Shown in pieces: positions 33,008-41,405 of a stretch of DNA of 64,000 nucleotides (within the stretch, counting starts at the first letter, position 1; every line of letters starts with the position of its first letter). The notes under the pieces were generated by a model. That model did no database searches and was not told where the DNA came from. It saw nothing but the letters and a program-made list of their open reading frames with translations. The DNA comes from Promethearchaeia archaeon (GTDB lineage Archaea; Asgardarchaeota; Lokiarchaeia; Sigyniarchaeales; SOKP01), in contig JAHQWG010000025.1 in the NCBI GenBank assembly GCA_029856045.1, forward strand, positions 1-64,000. The letters are read 5' to 3'. The translations under genes and the position numbers were made by a program.

Positions 33008-35302
33008 CTACACTTCTCTTCGTATTTCTTCTATCACAATAGCATATTTTTCAAGTAGTTTTATTAATTTCTTATTATCAGGAACGCTCTTTAATTTTTT
33101 TTCGTATTCTGGATAATATTTAATTAATTTATTATATAAAGAATTTAGAGATTCTTGTAAATCATTTTCTTTTTTGAAATTTTTAGAAATTGATTTTAAT
33201 GCATCTAAATGTTTTGGTTGTTCTAGGCAAGAAATTAATTTTTTATAATAGAGAATTATAATTTTTGAGTATTCTTCGGGATGGAAATTAACTAAATAAT
33301 CATCAATATCAAAATCCCAATGTGGTATAAAACTTATATATTTATCAACAGGATTTTCTTTATTATCTAAAAGATTTAATTCAAGATTTGATTTATTTAA
33401 CTTTTCCAATAAAGGATATAAAATACCGGGACTAACTTTTGTTTCTTGTTCAATTATTGGTGCAATGTCAGAGATTAATAGTCTATATTCTGGGTATTGT
33501 TCAGGGTTTTCAATCCGATATATATATTCGTTTTTAATTAAATTAATAATTTCATCTTCAAGAATCATATCACGTTCTTTTACAAATGAGACAGTTCTAT
33601 CCTTTATGGATTCAGTATGTTCTTGTTCCGATATAAGTTTTTTTGAAAAATCAGTTGAGAGAGATTGAATGAATTTATCTGAAGCTTTTTCTTTATCAAT
33701 TTTTTTTTGAAGTTGCATTGTATCACCAGGTTGCTTCTGAAGGGATTCTACTAGTTGTTCTGATAAATAATGTCTTGCTTTTTTAGCAGCTTTTCCTTTC
33801 TTTTGAAATTTTTCGGTAATTGAAGTGAATTCAGCATATTTTCTTTCTGTACCTTCTTTTTCTTGTCGGATTATTACTCTAAAATCAACTTTTTTATCAT
33901 CAATTTTGCGAATAATTGAATAAACAATTCCCTTAGATAATTGGGATGCCTTTATTAATTCAATTTCAATTAGATCAATTGGAAAGGCTTCACCCCTTCG
34001 AATAAATTCATTCCTCAAAATTTTTAATATTGTTTCTATACTTTTTTCTTCTTCTTTAACAATCTCTTTTTGAATTCGCATAAACATTGAAGTTTCATGA
34101 GGTTTTAAGTAATAAACTAAAATAGTTAATCCTAATAAGAAAATCATAATAATTGAAATTAGATAACGATCATGCGCTAATAATTCTGAAAATCCACCAA
34201 TTTCTTGGTTTGGAGCGCTAGTAGCTACAGCGAATCGTGATATGGTTTGTCCTAAAACACAAGCTAGAAAAAACATTATTAAACCATCTTTTTTAAAGAA
34301 TAAAATTCGCCATCCCAGAGTAGTACCAATTTTTCGTATTATTCTTACTAAAAATATCATTGAAATAATAAATTCAAAGAAAAATAGGTATCCGATTACA
34401 TTTGAAGCTCCACCAAAAGCTCCTTTTAACGCATCTGATGTTTCTGGTAGAAGAATTGTATATAATGTCACTTGGTAAATTTGATAAAAAAATATGAAAA
34501 AAACAATTATAGCAAATGTAAAATTATCAAATAATCCCGCTCTTCTGGTTTCTGCCCGCTTTCTAGTAAGAACGAATTCAATAATTATGAATACAATAGT
34601 TGTAATCAGTGAAATATATATTAATGGCATTACTCTTTTCATTTCAATCAGATAAACTTCAATTGATCCTATTGGATTTATAGTTCCCAAGAAATCTAGA
34701 GTGAGAAAAACAATAAAAGCTCTAAAAGACCAAGATATAATCACTAAAATTCCTAAAATTAGAAATGGAATTAAAAAGATTGCAAAATTTCTTATAACTG
34801 AATATTTTGCAACTACTTTTGCCTCAATTTTAGTAGAAAATTTTCTTGAATATGTATAAAATCTTGAACTTTGTAAAAATAGCCAGATCATCGCTAACAT
34901 TAAAAGAAAGCTCATATAATTTAATTGAAATATGGTGTCTATTAAGAAAAATAGAAAATAACATCCTGTAATTAATCCGAAAAAAATACCTATCTGCTTA
35001 ATAACAGTATTTTTTTCAAATATAAATTGCCTTATTTTATCCACGCTAAATAATATAGAGAGTGAAAAAAAAAATAAAATTAATGCATTTCCAAAAATAA
35101 AAGGGTTTCCAAACATCATAATTTGGAAAAAAAGATTATCTGGATTATTGATATTAAAAAAAATCATAAAAGAAAAATATAAAAAAATTCCAAATAATCC
35201 CCAAAATTTTTTTCCATAATAAGATTTTGGAGGTTCTTTCCCTTTTACATAAATCTCTTTATTAAAAATGACTTTTTTAAGATTTAAATAAATATTTTTC
35301 AT
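33008..35302 (-). CDS. Large membrane protein with two cytoplasmic winged-helix-like domains
   Basis: A 764-residue protein without a recognised family. Residues 30-400 hold roughly ten membrane helices with short loops. The C-terminal half is soluble. It contains two similar helix-turn-helix stretches: EIELIKASQLSKGIVYSIIR (about 450-470) and IIEQETKVSPGILYPLLEKL (about 620-640), both of the form SxGIxYxxxxK seen in PadR-like winged helices. A lysine-rich segment (KKGKAAKKARH) lies between them. This layout suggests a membrane sensor or transporter with a DNA- or protein-binding tail. It is on the same strand as smc, 237 bases upstream of it. Confidence 0.65.
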   Translation of the reverse strand: MKNIYLNLKKVIFNKEIYVKGKEPPKSYYGKKFWGLFGIFLYFSFMIFFNINNPDNLFFQIMMFGNPFIFGNALILFFFSLSILFSVDKIRQFIFEKNTVIKQIGIFFGLITGCYFLFFLIDTIFQLNYMSFLLMLAMIWLFLQSSRFYTYSRKFSTKIEAKVVAKYSVIRNFAIFLIPFLILGILVIISWSFRAFIVFLTLDFLGTINPIGSIEVYLIEMKRVMPLIYISLITTIVFIIIEFVLTRKRAETRRAGLFDNFTFAIIVFFIFFYQIYQVTLYTILLPETSDALKGAFGGASNVIGYLFFFEFIISMIFLVRIIRKIGTTLGWRILFFKKDGLIMFFLACVLGQTISRFAVATSAPNQEIGGFSELLAHDRYLISIIMIFLLGLTILVYYLKPHETSMFMRIQKEIVKEEEKSIETILKILRNEFIRRGEAFPIDLIEIELIKASQLSKGIVYSIIRKIDDKKVDFRVIIRQEKEGTERKYAEFTSITEKFQKKGKAAKKARHYLSEQLVESLQKQPGDTMQLQKKIDKEKASDKFIQSLSTDFSKKLISEQEHTESIKDRTVSFVKERDMILEDEIINLIKNEYIYRIENPEQYPEYRLLISDIAPIIEQETKVSPGILYPLLEKLNKSNLELNLLDNKENPVDKYISFIPHWDFDIDDYLVNFHPEEYSKIIILYYKKLISCLEQPKHLDALKSISKNFKKENDLQESLNSLYNKLIKYYPEYEKKLKSVPDNKKLIKLLEKYAIVIEEIRREV

Positions 35303-35402
35303 TTTTATTTAGAGTTCTTTATTATTTAATCCCTTAACTAAATAAATTCACATATATTGATAATACAATCTAAATTTAATAATATAATATTTAATTTCTG
35401 GT

Positions 35403-35626
35403 TTAATTAAAATATTTTATAACTAAAAAATTTAATAGCCTTTTAAATTTAAATAAGATTGGAAATGAAGATAGCAGTCTCTGGAAAAGGTGGAACAGGT
35501 AAAACACTTATTGCAGGAACACTAGCTAGATTATTTGCTCAAGATGGTTATAAGGTTCTAGCGATTGATAATGACTCATCAATCTTAACTTACATTTTGT
35601 ATGTATACATACTAATTATTCACTAA
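35403..35626 (+). pseudogene. Truncated duplicate of the CooC/MinD ATPase 5' end
   Basis: A reading frame from ATG 35465 begins KGGTGKTLIAGTLARLF as in the full gene at 36241, and stops after 53 codons once the similarity ends (about 35590). Bases 35492-35562 are identical to 36268-36338 (71 of 71), although the preceding 27 bases differ at about a quarter of positions. About 60 bases of promoter region are also duplicated (compare 35400-35460 with 36130-36185). Walker A is kept, but the Walker B part is missing, so the product should be inactive. Confidence 0.75.
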
Positions 35627-35675
35627 TAAACTTCTTAATTCTTTAGGAACATTTTATCAATTATTATTATCTTTT

Positions 35676-36089
35676 TTATCTATTATCATTGAAAGGATGA
35701 TTCTTTAATATTTCTCTAATTTCTTCTTCTAGTTTTTTCGAAAAATCAGAATTTATGTTCTTCATAAACTCTAATTGTTTCCTAAAAAGCTCTCTCCTAA
35801 AATCTTGATTATTTACTCTATTCTTTACTTCATAATCACATGCCATCTGAAATGTAACATCATTAAATATCCAGTAAAGAAGTTCATTCAAATTTTGAGT
35901 TGTACTTCTTTCCCACTCTATTCCTCGTTCTACGACAACATAATGGTAATTTTTTTTATCTACTTCTATATGAGGATTACCAAAATCTCTGGTGCTACCA
36001 AATGTAGGAAGTAGATCTCTAGGAGCATTAATAATTCTAGCTATATCTGTTGTCTTTTTTCTTATGGTTGCTAAAGATAATATCTTCAT
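35676..36089 (-). CDS. Imm63-family immunity protein
   Basis: A 137-residue protein closely fitting the Imm63 pattern. NPHIEVDKKNYHYVVVERG is followed by LNELLYWIFNDVTFQMACDY (the conserved LLYWxFxDVTFxMAxxYE core), then DFRRELFRKQLEFM and the terminal EEIREILKNHPF. Imm63 proteins protect bacteria from polymorphic toxins. No toxin gene lies beside it. It sits on the opposite strand in a roughly 530-base insert between the two copies of the CooC-like 5' end, which suggests arrival by recombination rather than shared ancestry with its neighbours. Confidence 0.8.
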   Translation of the reverse strand: MKILSLATIRKKTTDIARIINAPRDLLPTFGSTRDFGNPHIEVDKKNYHYVVVERGIEWERSTTQNLNELLYWIFNDVTFQMACDYEVKNRVNNQDFRRELFRKQLEFMKNINSDFSKKLEEEIREILKNHPFNDNR

Positions 36090-36240
36090 AATTTGATTAT
36101 TTTATAAATTAATACTCTTTAATTAGAATATTCAATTATAAAATTTTATAATTAAAAAATTTAATATCCTTTTATATTTAAATAAACTTTCTGCTTTCTG
36201 AAAATAGGTAGTAGAATCATAATTAACAGCGGCATTAGAA

Positions 36241-37038
36241 ATGAAAATTGCAGTGGCTGGTAAGGGAGGAACAGGTAAAACACTTATTGCAGGAACACTA
36301 GCTAGATTATTTGCTCAAGATGGTTATAAGGTTCTAGCTATTGATAATGATTCATCTATGAATTTAAGTTATTCTTTAGGGATTGATGAATATATCCGTC
36401 AAAAGATAGTCCCAATAAAAGAAATGCTTGATCTTATAGAACAAAGAACGGGACAAAGACCTGGTGCAGCAAGTGGGGGGATATATAATATAAACCCTAA
36501 AGTTTCCGATATTCCTGATAAATATAAAATCTATGGACCTGATGGAGTTCAATTGCTTGTTGTTGGTTCAATTGAGGAACCAGCCACGGGATGTCTTTGC
36601 CCGGAAAATGTATTAATTAGAACTCTTCTTTATAATCTTTTTGTGCAAAGAAATGAAGCAATAATTGTGGATTTTGAAGCTGGATTAGAACATTTGGGAA
36701 GAGGTACTGGTAAGGGAATAGAGATCATGCTTATTGCAACAGAACCGTCAATAAAGTCAATAGAATTAACTCAACATATACTAAAATTGTCAAAAGGATT
36801 AGGAGTAAAAAACAATTTAATTGTATTGAATAAAATTATAGACAAAGCAGAATTAGAGATTATTACTAAAAAATTGAAAGAAATTGGATTAAATTCATTT
36901 CATGTTATTCCTTTTGACCCAGAAATTGGAAAAGCTGATTTAGAGGGGATTGCATCACTTGATTTTAATCCAAACTCAAAAGCCATTCTATCTATTCGAG
37001 ATTTATTTGGAAAATTAAAAGAATTCAAAAAAAATTAA
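36241..37038 (+). CDS. CooC/MinD-family P-loop ATPase
   Basis: A 265-residue deviant Walker-A ATPase of the ParA/MinD/NifH group. The P-loop is KGGTGKTLIAG (residues 7-17), switch I holds DNDSSMNLSYSLGI, and Walker B lies in AIIVDFEAGLEHLGRGTG. The CLCPENVLIRTL motif has a Cys pair like the metal-binding pair of CooC, which inserts nickel into CO dehydrogenase using ATP. No CO dehydrogenase gene is in the window, so a general metal-cluster maturation role is a fair inference but not proven. Its 5' end is duplicated upstream. Confidence 0.8.
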   Translation: MKIAVAGKGGTGKTLIAGTLARLFAQDGYKVLAIDNDSSMNLSYSLGIDEYIRQKIVPIKEMLDLIEQRTGQRPGAASGGIYNINPKVSDIPDKYKIYGPDGVQLLVVGSIEEPATGCLCPENVLIRTLLYNLFVQRNEAIIVDFEAGLEHLGRGTGKGIEIMLIATEPSIKSIELTQHILKLSKGLGVKNNLIVLNKIIDKAELEIITKKLKEIGLNSFHVIPFDPEIGKADLEGIASLDFNPNSKAILSIRDLFGKLKEFKKN

Positions 37039-37093
37039 TAGTAAAAAATTTATATATGAAAATTTGATTTTACAATATAGGGAAAATTTTTTT

Positions 37094-37357
37094 ATGAGCG
37101 AAGATAATTTAAAAATCCAAGAATATGTCAGAAAAGCGATAGAACTCTTATGTCAAAAGAACTTTTCAGATGTAGTTATATTAAGCTCTTATAAAATCAA
37201 TTCCGTTTTAAGAGAGTATTTTGGTGTAGATATTAAAGTGGATAGAATTGGTCGAATGCTTGCGAATATTGCCAAGCAAAATCAGTTAAAAAGACTTAAA
37301 ACAAATATTCCCAAATATTCCCTAAAGATCTCTCGTTTATCAAAACTTAAATTCTAG
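37094..37357 (+). CDS. Small helical protein, unknown
   Basis: An 87-residue protein from ATG 37094 (the frame is open from a TTG at 37064). It is helical with the pattern of a small winged-helix or RNA-binding fold: KAIELLCQKNFSDVVILSSY, then DRIGRMLANIAKQNQLKRLK, a basic helix that could contact nucleic acid, and a basic tail. I do not recognise the family. It lies 55 bases after the CooC-like gene on the same strand and is convergent with the JAMM genes. Confidence 0.55.
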   Translation: MSEDNLKIQEYVRKAIELLCQKNFSDVVILSSYKINSVLREYFGVDIKVDRIGRMLANIAKQNQLKRLKTNIPKYSLKISRLSKLKF

Positions 37358-37379
37358 ATCTACCGAATTAAAAAAGAAG

Positions 37380-38795
37380 TTATATTTTTTTTACTTTCTT
37401 AATAGATTTTTGTAATGTTTCTAATTGAGAGGCCAATTTTTCAGTTTGTTCATTAATTACAGATAATCCATCCGAGATATTATTAATTTCCTCATTTAAG
37501 ATCTCGTTGAATTTGGTTGATATTGTATTAACTTTCTGATTTATTCCCGATATTGTTTTTTCCGTATTTTCATTTGAATTATTAACAATTTCAGTTTGTT
37601 TATTTACATCTTGAGTGATTTTTTCTTGAATTTTTTCCAAATCCTTAAAAATTTTTGAATTTTGTTTTATTTTTTCTCCAATTTCATTAATTTTTTGAGT
37701 AATATTCTCATTGATAATCTTGACAATGTCTTCAACGATAAGATCGATGTTCTCATTAATTTCTTTTGTAAGTTCAATTTCAGAATCTAATCTTTCTTGT
37801 ACTTGGTTTTTAATTTCCAACTTAAATTCTTCCATTTGAGTTGATAAGGTCTTTTCAAACCATTCTTCTACTTTTTTAATACCTAAATTTATTGAATTCT
37901 GCATAGTAGAAATAGTATTAGCTATAAAAGCTGAACTTTTTGAAGTACCAACTGTAATATCATGCGTCCATTTATTTATTTTGTCTTGAAATGTTGGTAA
38001 AAAATTGTCTTTAAGTTCTTGGGTGCCCTTCATATAACCATCTATAGTAGGCTTTAAGGGAGATTTCTCTTTTATTTCAACAATCTCTCCTTCAGTAGGT
38101 TTAGGAATTTCTTGAAGGTCTCCAATTTCATCATACTCTTTTATTATAATGGGACTTTCTTTTTGGGATTCTTCAACTAGATTTTTAATAATTTTGAAAA
38201 AATCTAAGGATTTTGAAGGCTCGAGTTCAACAACGATTTCATGATAATCACTTTTTTCACCTAATTGATAATTATCTAATCTGAAAGACTTAAACCCAAA
38301 AGAATCTTTTTTTCCCATTAGTGAATGATCAAATACAACTGCAAAGGCATCGGGTGTTCCTTCCTTTTGCCAAAATAAATGGTTTTTAATATCCATATTT
38401 GTAAAAATTAACCCTAATCTCGGGTGGCTATGATACCAACCAATTATAGACATTTTCTTTTCATTGGCCTCTTTATCAATAGAAGTAAATTTCTTGTAAT
38501 CTAGCTCATTAAATTCGACATCCATACCTGATCCATGATTTACCGGAACAGCTTCATAACAAATTAGATCTTTTCCTTTTTCTGCCTTTTTTCCGATACA
38601 AACACCTAGAGCTTCTACGCTTTTCTCAAGACCTTCGTTACCGAAGCGTAAAACATGAGAAATCATAGCAATATAAGCATCTGATTTTATTATTACTTTT
38701 CCTTCATGTGAAAAATCTTTATCAACTACTTTATCTTGAGAAAATCTTTTGCCAGGTGGCTTAAGTCCATTACTCGGAGGTGGTTCTGGAGACAT
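37380..38795 (-). CDS. JAMM (MPN/Rpn11-like) metalloprotease with coiled-coil tail, copy 1
   Basis: A 471-residue protein. The MPN domain covers about residues 35-200. The catalytic Glu lies in EALGVCIGK, and the zinc motif is complete: GWYHSHPRLGLIFTNMD (HxH, then Thr and Asp at the JAMM positions). Such enzymes cut isopeptide or peptide bonds after ubiquitin-like tags. From about 285 to the end the protein is a long, Asn/Glu-rich coiled coil suited to oligomerisation or tethering. It is separated by 3 bases from an equally long paralogue upstream, so both are made from one transcript. No ubiquitin-like gene is adjacent. Confidence 0.85.
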   Translation of the reverse strand: MSPEPPPSNGLKPPGKRFSQDKVVDKDFSHEGKVIIKSDAYIAMISHVLRFGNEGLEKSVEALGVCIGKKAEKGKDLICYEAVPVNHGSGMDVEFNELDYKKFTSIDKEANEKKMSIIGWYHSHPRLGLIFTNMDIKNHLFWQKEGTPDAFAVVFDHSLMGKKDSFGFKSFRLDNYQLGEKSDYHEIVVELEPSKSLDFFKIIKNLVEESQKESPIIIKEYDEIGDLQEIPKPTEGEIVEIKEKSPLKPTIDGYMKGTQELKDNFLPTFQDKINKWTHDITVGTSKSSAFIANTISTMQNSINLGIKKVEEWFEKTLSTQMEEFKLEIKNQVQERLDSEIELTKEINENIDLIVEDIVKIINENITQKINEIGEKIKQNSKIFKDLEKIQEKITQDVNKQTEIVNNSNENTEKTISGINQKVNTISTKFNEILNEEINNISDGLSVINEQTEKLASQLETLQKSIKKVKKI

Positions 38796-38798
38796 TTT

Positions 38799-40214
38799 TT
38801 AAGAACCTCCTTGATTTTTATCATTGATATCTTTTAATTTTTGAATATTATTAGACACTGTATCTAAGATTGAAATAGTAGAATCTAAAGAACTAATAGA
38901 ATCTTCTTGCTTCTTTTTAATTTCATTAATCTCCTTTATTAAAGGCTTTAGAGTTTTTTCTAATTGTTTTTTAATCTTTTCCGTGTTTGAATCTATTTCT
39001 TGCACCGTTTCATTACTTAGTTGATTAATTTTCCTGGAAACCTCATCAATTAATTTAGTATTTTGAATTATATGATTAGAGTTATTCTCATAACTAGATT
39101 TTAATGAAGTAAATTTTTGTTTACTGTTATTGATTAATGAATTTGTTTCATTAATTATTGCATTTATTTGTTCTGTGAATATTTTAGATGTATTCGATTC
39201 AATAGTATCTTTTAGTTGGTGGATTGAATTTTTTAATGCGGTTTTATTAATATCTAATGTATCTAATTTATCATCAATATATGTTTCCATATCTCTAAAT
39301 ATATCCATAATTGCAAATTTAGTCCAAGTGTGTAATTCCCTCAGACCAATTGATAGGTTATTCTTTAAGGTTATTAGATTTTCTCTAGTTTTTAGATTGA
39401 TATCAGTTGTTAATTTAGTCGTTTTTTGACCCCATTGGTTTAGATATCTAAATAATGGTTCAAAGAACGAATAAATAAATTTTGAAATACCATCATTCAA
39501 TGATTGCAATAATACCATTAAATTTAAATCAGGTTGTTTTGCCATAATTTGACTTTGACTGGGAATAGAAATTTCTCCAAAGATATCTGGAGTTTCATTA
39601 ATTTCTAAAATGACAGGTTCTTTTTTATGAATGTTATCTATTAAATTTTTAATTTCATGATAAAATCCAATATTATCAGGAGGTTCCACAACAAATTTTA
39701 CCTCATGATAACTAGTTGGTATTTCCGTAAAAGAAGGTTTATCTAATCGAAAAATTTTAAAACCCATATTTCCTTGCTTCTCTAATAGTTCATGATCGAA
39801 GACAATTCCAATTGCACTGGGATTTGGATTTTGAAATCCTAATTGATTTATGAGGTCAACTGCTGAAAAAAAGACGCCTAGACCAGGATGAGAGTGGTAC
39901 CAACCAACGGAAAACCACCCCTTATCAGCAACCTCTTGATCTACACTTGCAAAAGCTATATAATCGGCTTCTGCAAATTGTACTTCAATTTGACCTCCAT
40001 GATTTATTGGAATCGCATCTCTAACTATAACATCTTTAATTTCTCCAGAACCTTCTAATTCTCCTAATAACACACCCATACATTCACGGTAATTATCAGG
40101 ATCCTTAATTTTTGAACCAAACCGTAAAACATGAATAAGCATTTTATAATAAGCTAATGGTTTAATGATTACCTTCGAGTTATCAATGAAATTTTGCTTT
40201 TGTGTGTGTGCCAT
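38799..40214 (-). CDS. JAMM (MPN/Rpn11-like) metalloprotease with coiled-coil tail, copy 2
   Basis: A 471-residue paralogue of the downstream gene. The MPN domain (about residues 20-190) has the catalytic Glu in ECMGVLLGE and the motif GWYHSHPGLGVFFSAVD with the full HxH, Ser and Asp set. A hydrophobic segment near residues 230-255 (LNLMVLLQSLNDGISKFIYS) is followed by a coiled coil to the end. The MPN sequences of the two copies have diverged more than expected for a recent duplication, so they may form a catalytic heterodimer as Rpn11-Rpn8 does, but here both keep the zinc ligands. Confidence 0.85.
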   Translation of the reverse strand: MAHTQKQNFIDNSKVIIKPLAYYKMLIHVLRFGSKIKDPDNYRECMGVLLGELEGSGEIKDVIVRDAIPINHGGQIEVQFAEADYIAFASVDQEVADKGWFSVGWYHSHPGLGVFFSAVDLINQLGFQNPNPSAIGIVFDHELLEKQGNMGFKIFRLDKPSFTEIPTSYHEVKFVVEPPDNIGFYHEIKNLIDNIHKKEPVILEINETPDIFGEISIPSQSQIMAKQPDLNLMVLLQSLNDGISKFIYSFFEPLFRYLNQWGQKTTKLTTDINLKTRENLITLKNNLSIGLRELHTWTKFAIMDIFRDMETYIDDKLDTLDINKTALKNSIHQLKDTIESNTSKIFTEQINAIINETNSLINNSKQKFTSLKSSYENNSNHIIQNTKLIDEVSRKINQLSNETVQEIDSNTEKIKKQLEKTLKPLIKEINEIKKKQEDSISSLDSTISILDTVSNNIQKLKDINDKNQGGS

Positions 40215-40411
40215 ATTTAAAACTTCTTAATTAATTAATCTCATTTTAATTTTCCTATACCAATATTATTTTTTGAGTTTTTATAATATTATCCAAATTC
40301 AATTATTATTCCAATTAGCTGTGTTTAATAAAAATTTAATATTAATTTTAAGGATATTATTTAGATTTATAACACCGAAAGTTAATATTAAAAAAAACTT
40401 TAAAAAGAGTA

Positions 40412-41089
40412 TTAATTGTAGTCCTTGAATTCCTTTCCACAACTTGGGCAATGCTTTATCTGAAATCCACAGAAAGGACAAAAAATCTTTCCCAAAGTTT
40501 GTTTTTTTAAATCTTCTGTTTCAGCAGTATCTTTAGATGGAATCTTGGGAAGTTCTTTCTCAGTTGAAATTATTTTAGGAGCTTCTTCTTGAATAATTGA
40601 TTCTTTTTCAACATTAAGTTTTTTAGAAATTGCTTTAGCTTTTGTTCTTTGGAGAAAGTGTTCACGTTCCGATAATTCCGGAATATGTTCTTTAACCCAC
40701 CCTTGAGCTTTAACCCTTTTTAATTCTGATTCTGGAACTTTCTCTAACTGTACTTCCTTTATTTCTTGAATTGGAGCTATAACTTTCTTCTTATCTTTAT
40801 TCTCCTTTGCCTGTCTCAATAAAAATTGAGTTGTTTTCATGATTTGATGAGGATTGATATTTGGGATTGCAACTGTTTTGAGGACCCAACTAACGATATG
40901 ATTTCCATTAGGTATATCTTGGTCTACATTGTCGTAAATATAAGAATCTATAATTGTATCTTTTCCTTTCATTAATCTAGATGCCCATTTTTCATTAATC
41001 ATTCCTAATTGTAATCTGTAGGAAGTCCCAGCAATTCCAAGCTGAGAAGTGAGTGGTTCAAAATCTTTTTCTGACATGATTTTACCCAA
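40412..41089 (-). CDS. Protein with C-terminal zinc ribbon, possible JAMM partner
   Basis: A 225-residue protein on the same strand, 197 bases upstream of the tandem JAMM genes. The C-terminus is a short zinc ribbon, CPFCGFQIKHCPSCGKEF, with two CxxC knuckles. The N-terminal 90 residues form an unknown domain (SQLGIAGTSYRLQLGMINEK, then NGNHIVSWVLKTVAIP). The middle is charged and likely disordered. The frame has two starts, MGK and MSE (residue 5). A substrate-adaptor role for the JAMM pair is inference from position only. Confidence 0.65.
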   Translation of the reverse strand: MGKIMSEKDFEPLTSQLGIAGTSYRLQLGMINEKWASRLMKGKDTIIDSYIYDNVDQDIPNGNHIVSWVLKTVAIPNINPHQIMKTTQFLLRQAKENKDKKKVIAPIQEIKEVQLEKVPESELKRVKAQGWVKEHIPELSEREHFLQRTKAKAISKKLNVEKESIIQEEAPKIISTEKELPKIPSKDTAETEDLKKQTLGKIFCPFCGFQIKHCPSCGKEFKDYN

Positions 41090-41405
41090 AATGAATTTTA
41101 TTAATGATATAAATTATTTTTCTATTTTTATAATTTATTCAAAATTATTATATCTTTATAATTTTTGACTGAAATTTTGTTTATGTTTAAATATAAAATT
41201 GATGAAATTTTTTAATATTAAAATTCTCTATAGTTGTTGATATTTTACAGAAATGATATTTTTTATATTATGTCGATTCTCTCCTTATATTTAAAAAGAA
41301 TATTCCCCTAAATGTTAATGCTACAATAAATATTCTTAAATATTGTGGAACTTCTAAAATCAATGGAATTAAAAAGAATAATTTGTATTTTTATTAAGGG
41401 AGAGT
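41090..41405. other. Intergenic spacer before nrdJ
   Basis: A 316-base divergent spacer, very AT-rich, with no ORF. TATA-like elements are frequent and none can be singled out. AAGGGAGAG just before the ATG at 41406 is a good ribosome site for the reductase gene. Confidence 0.4.
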
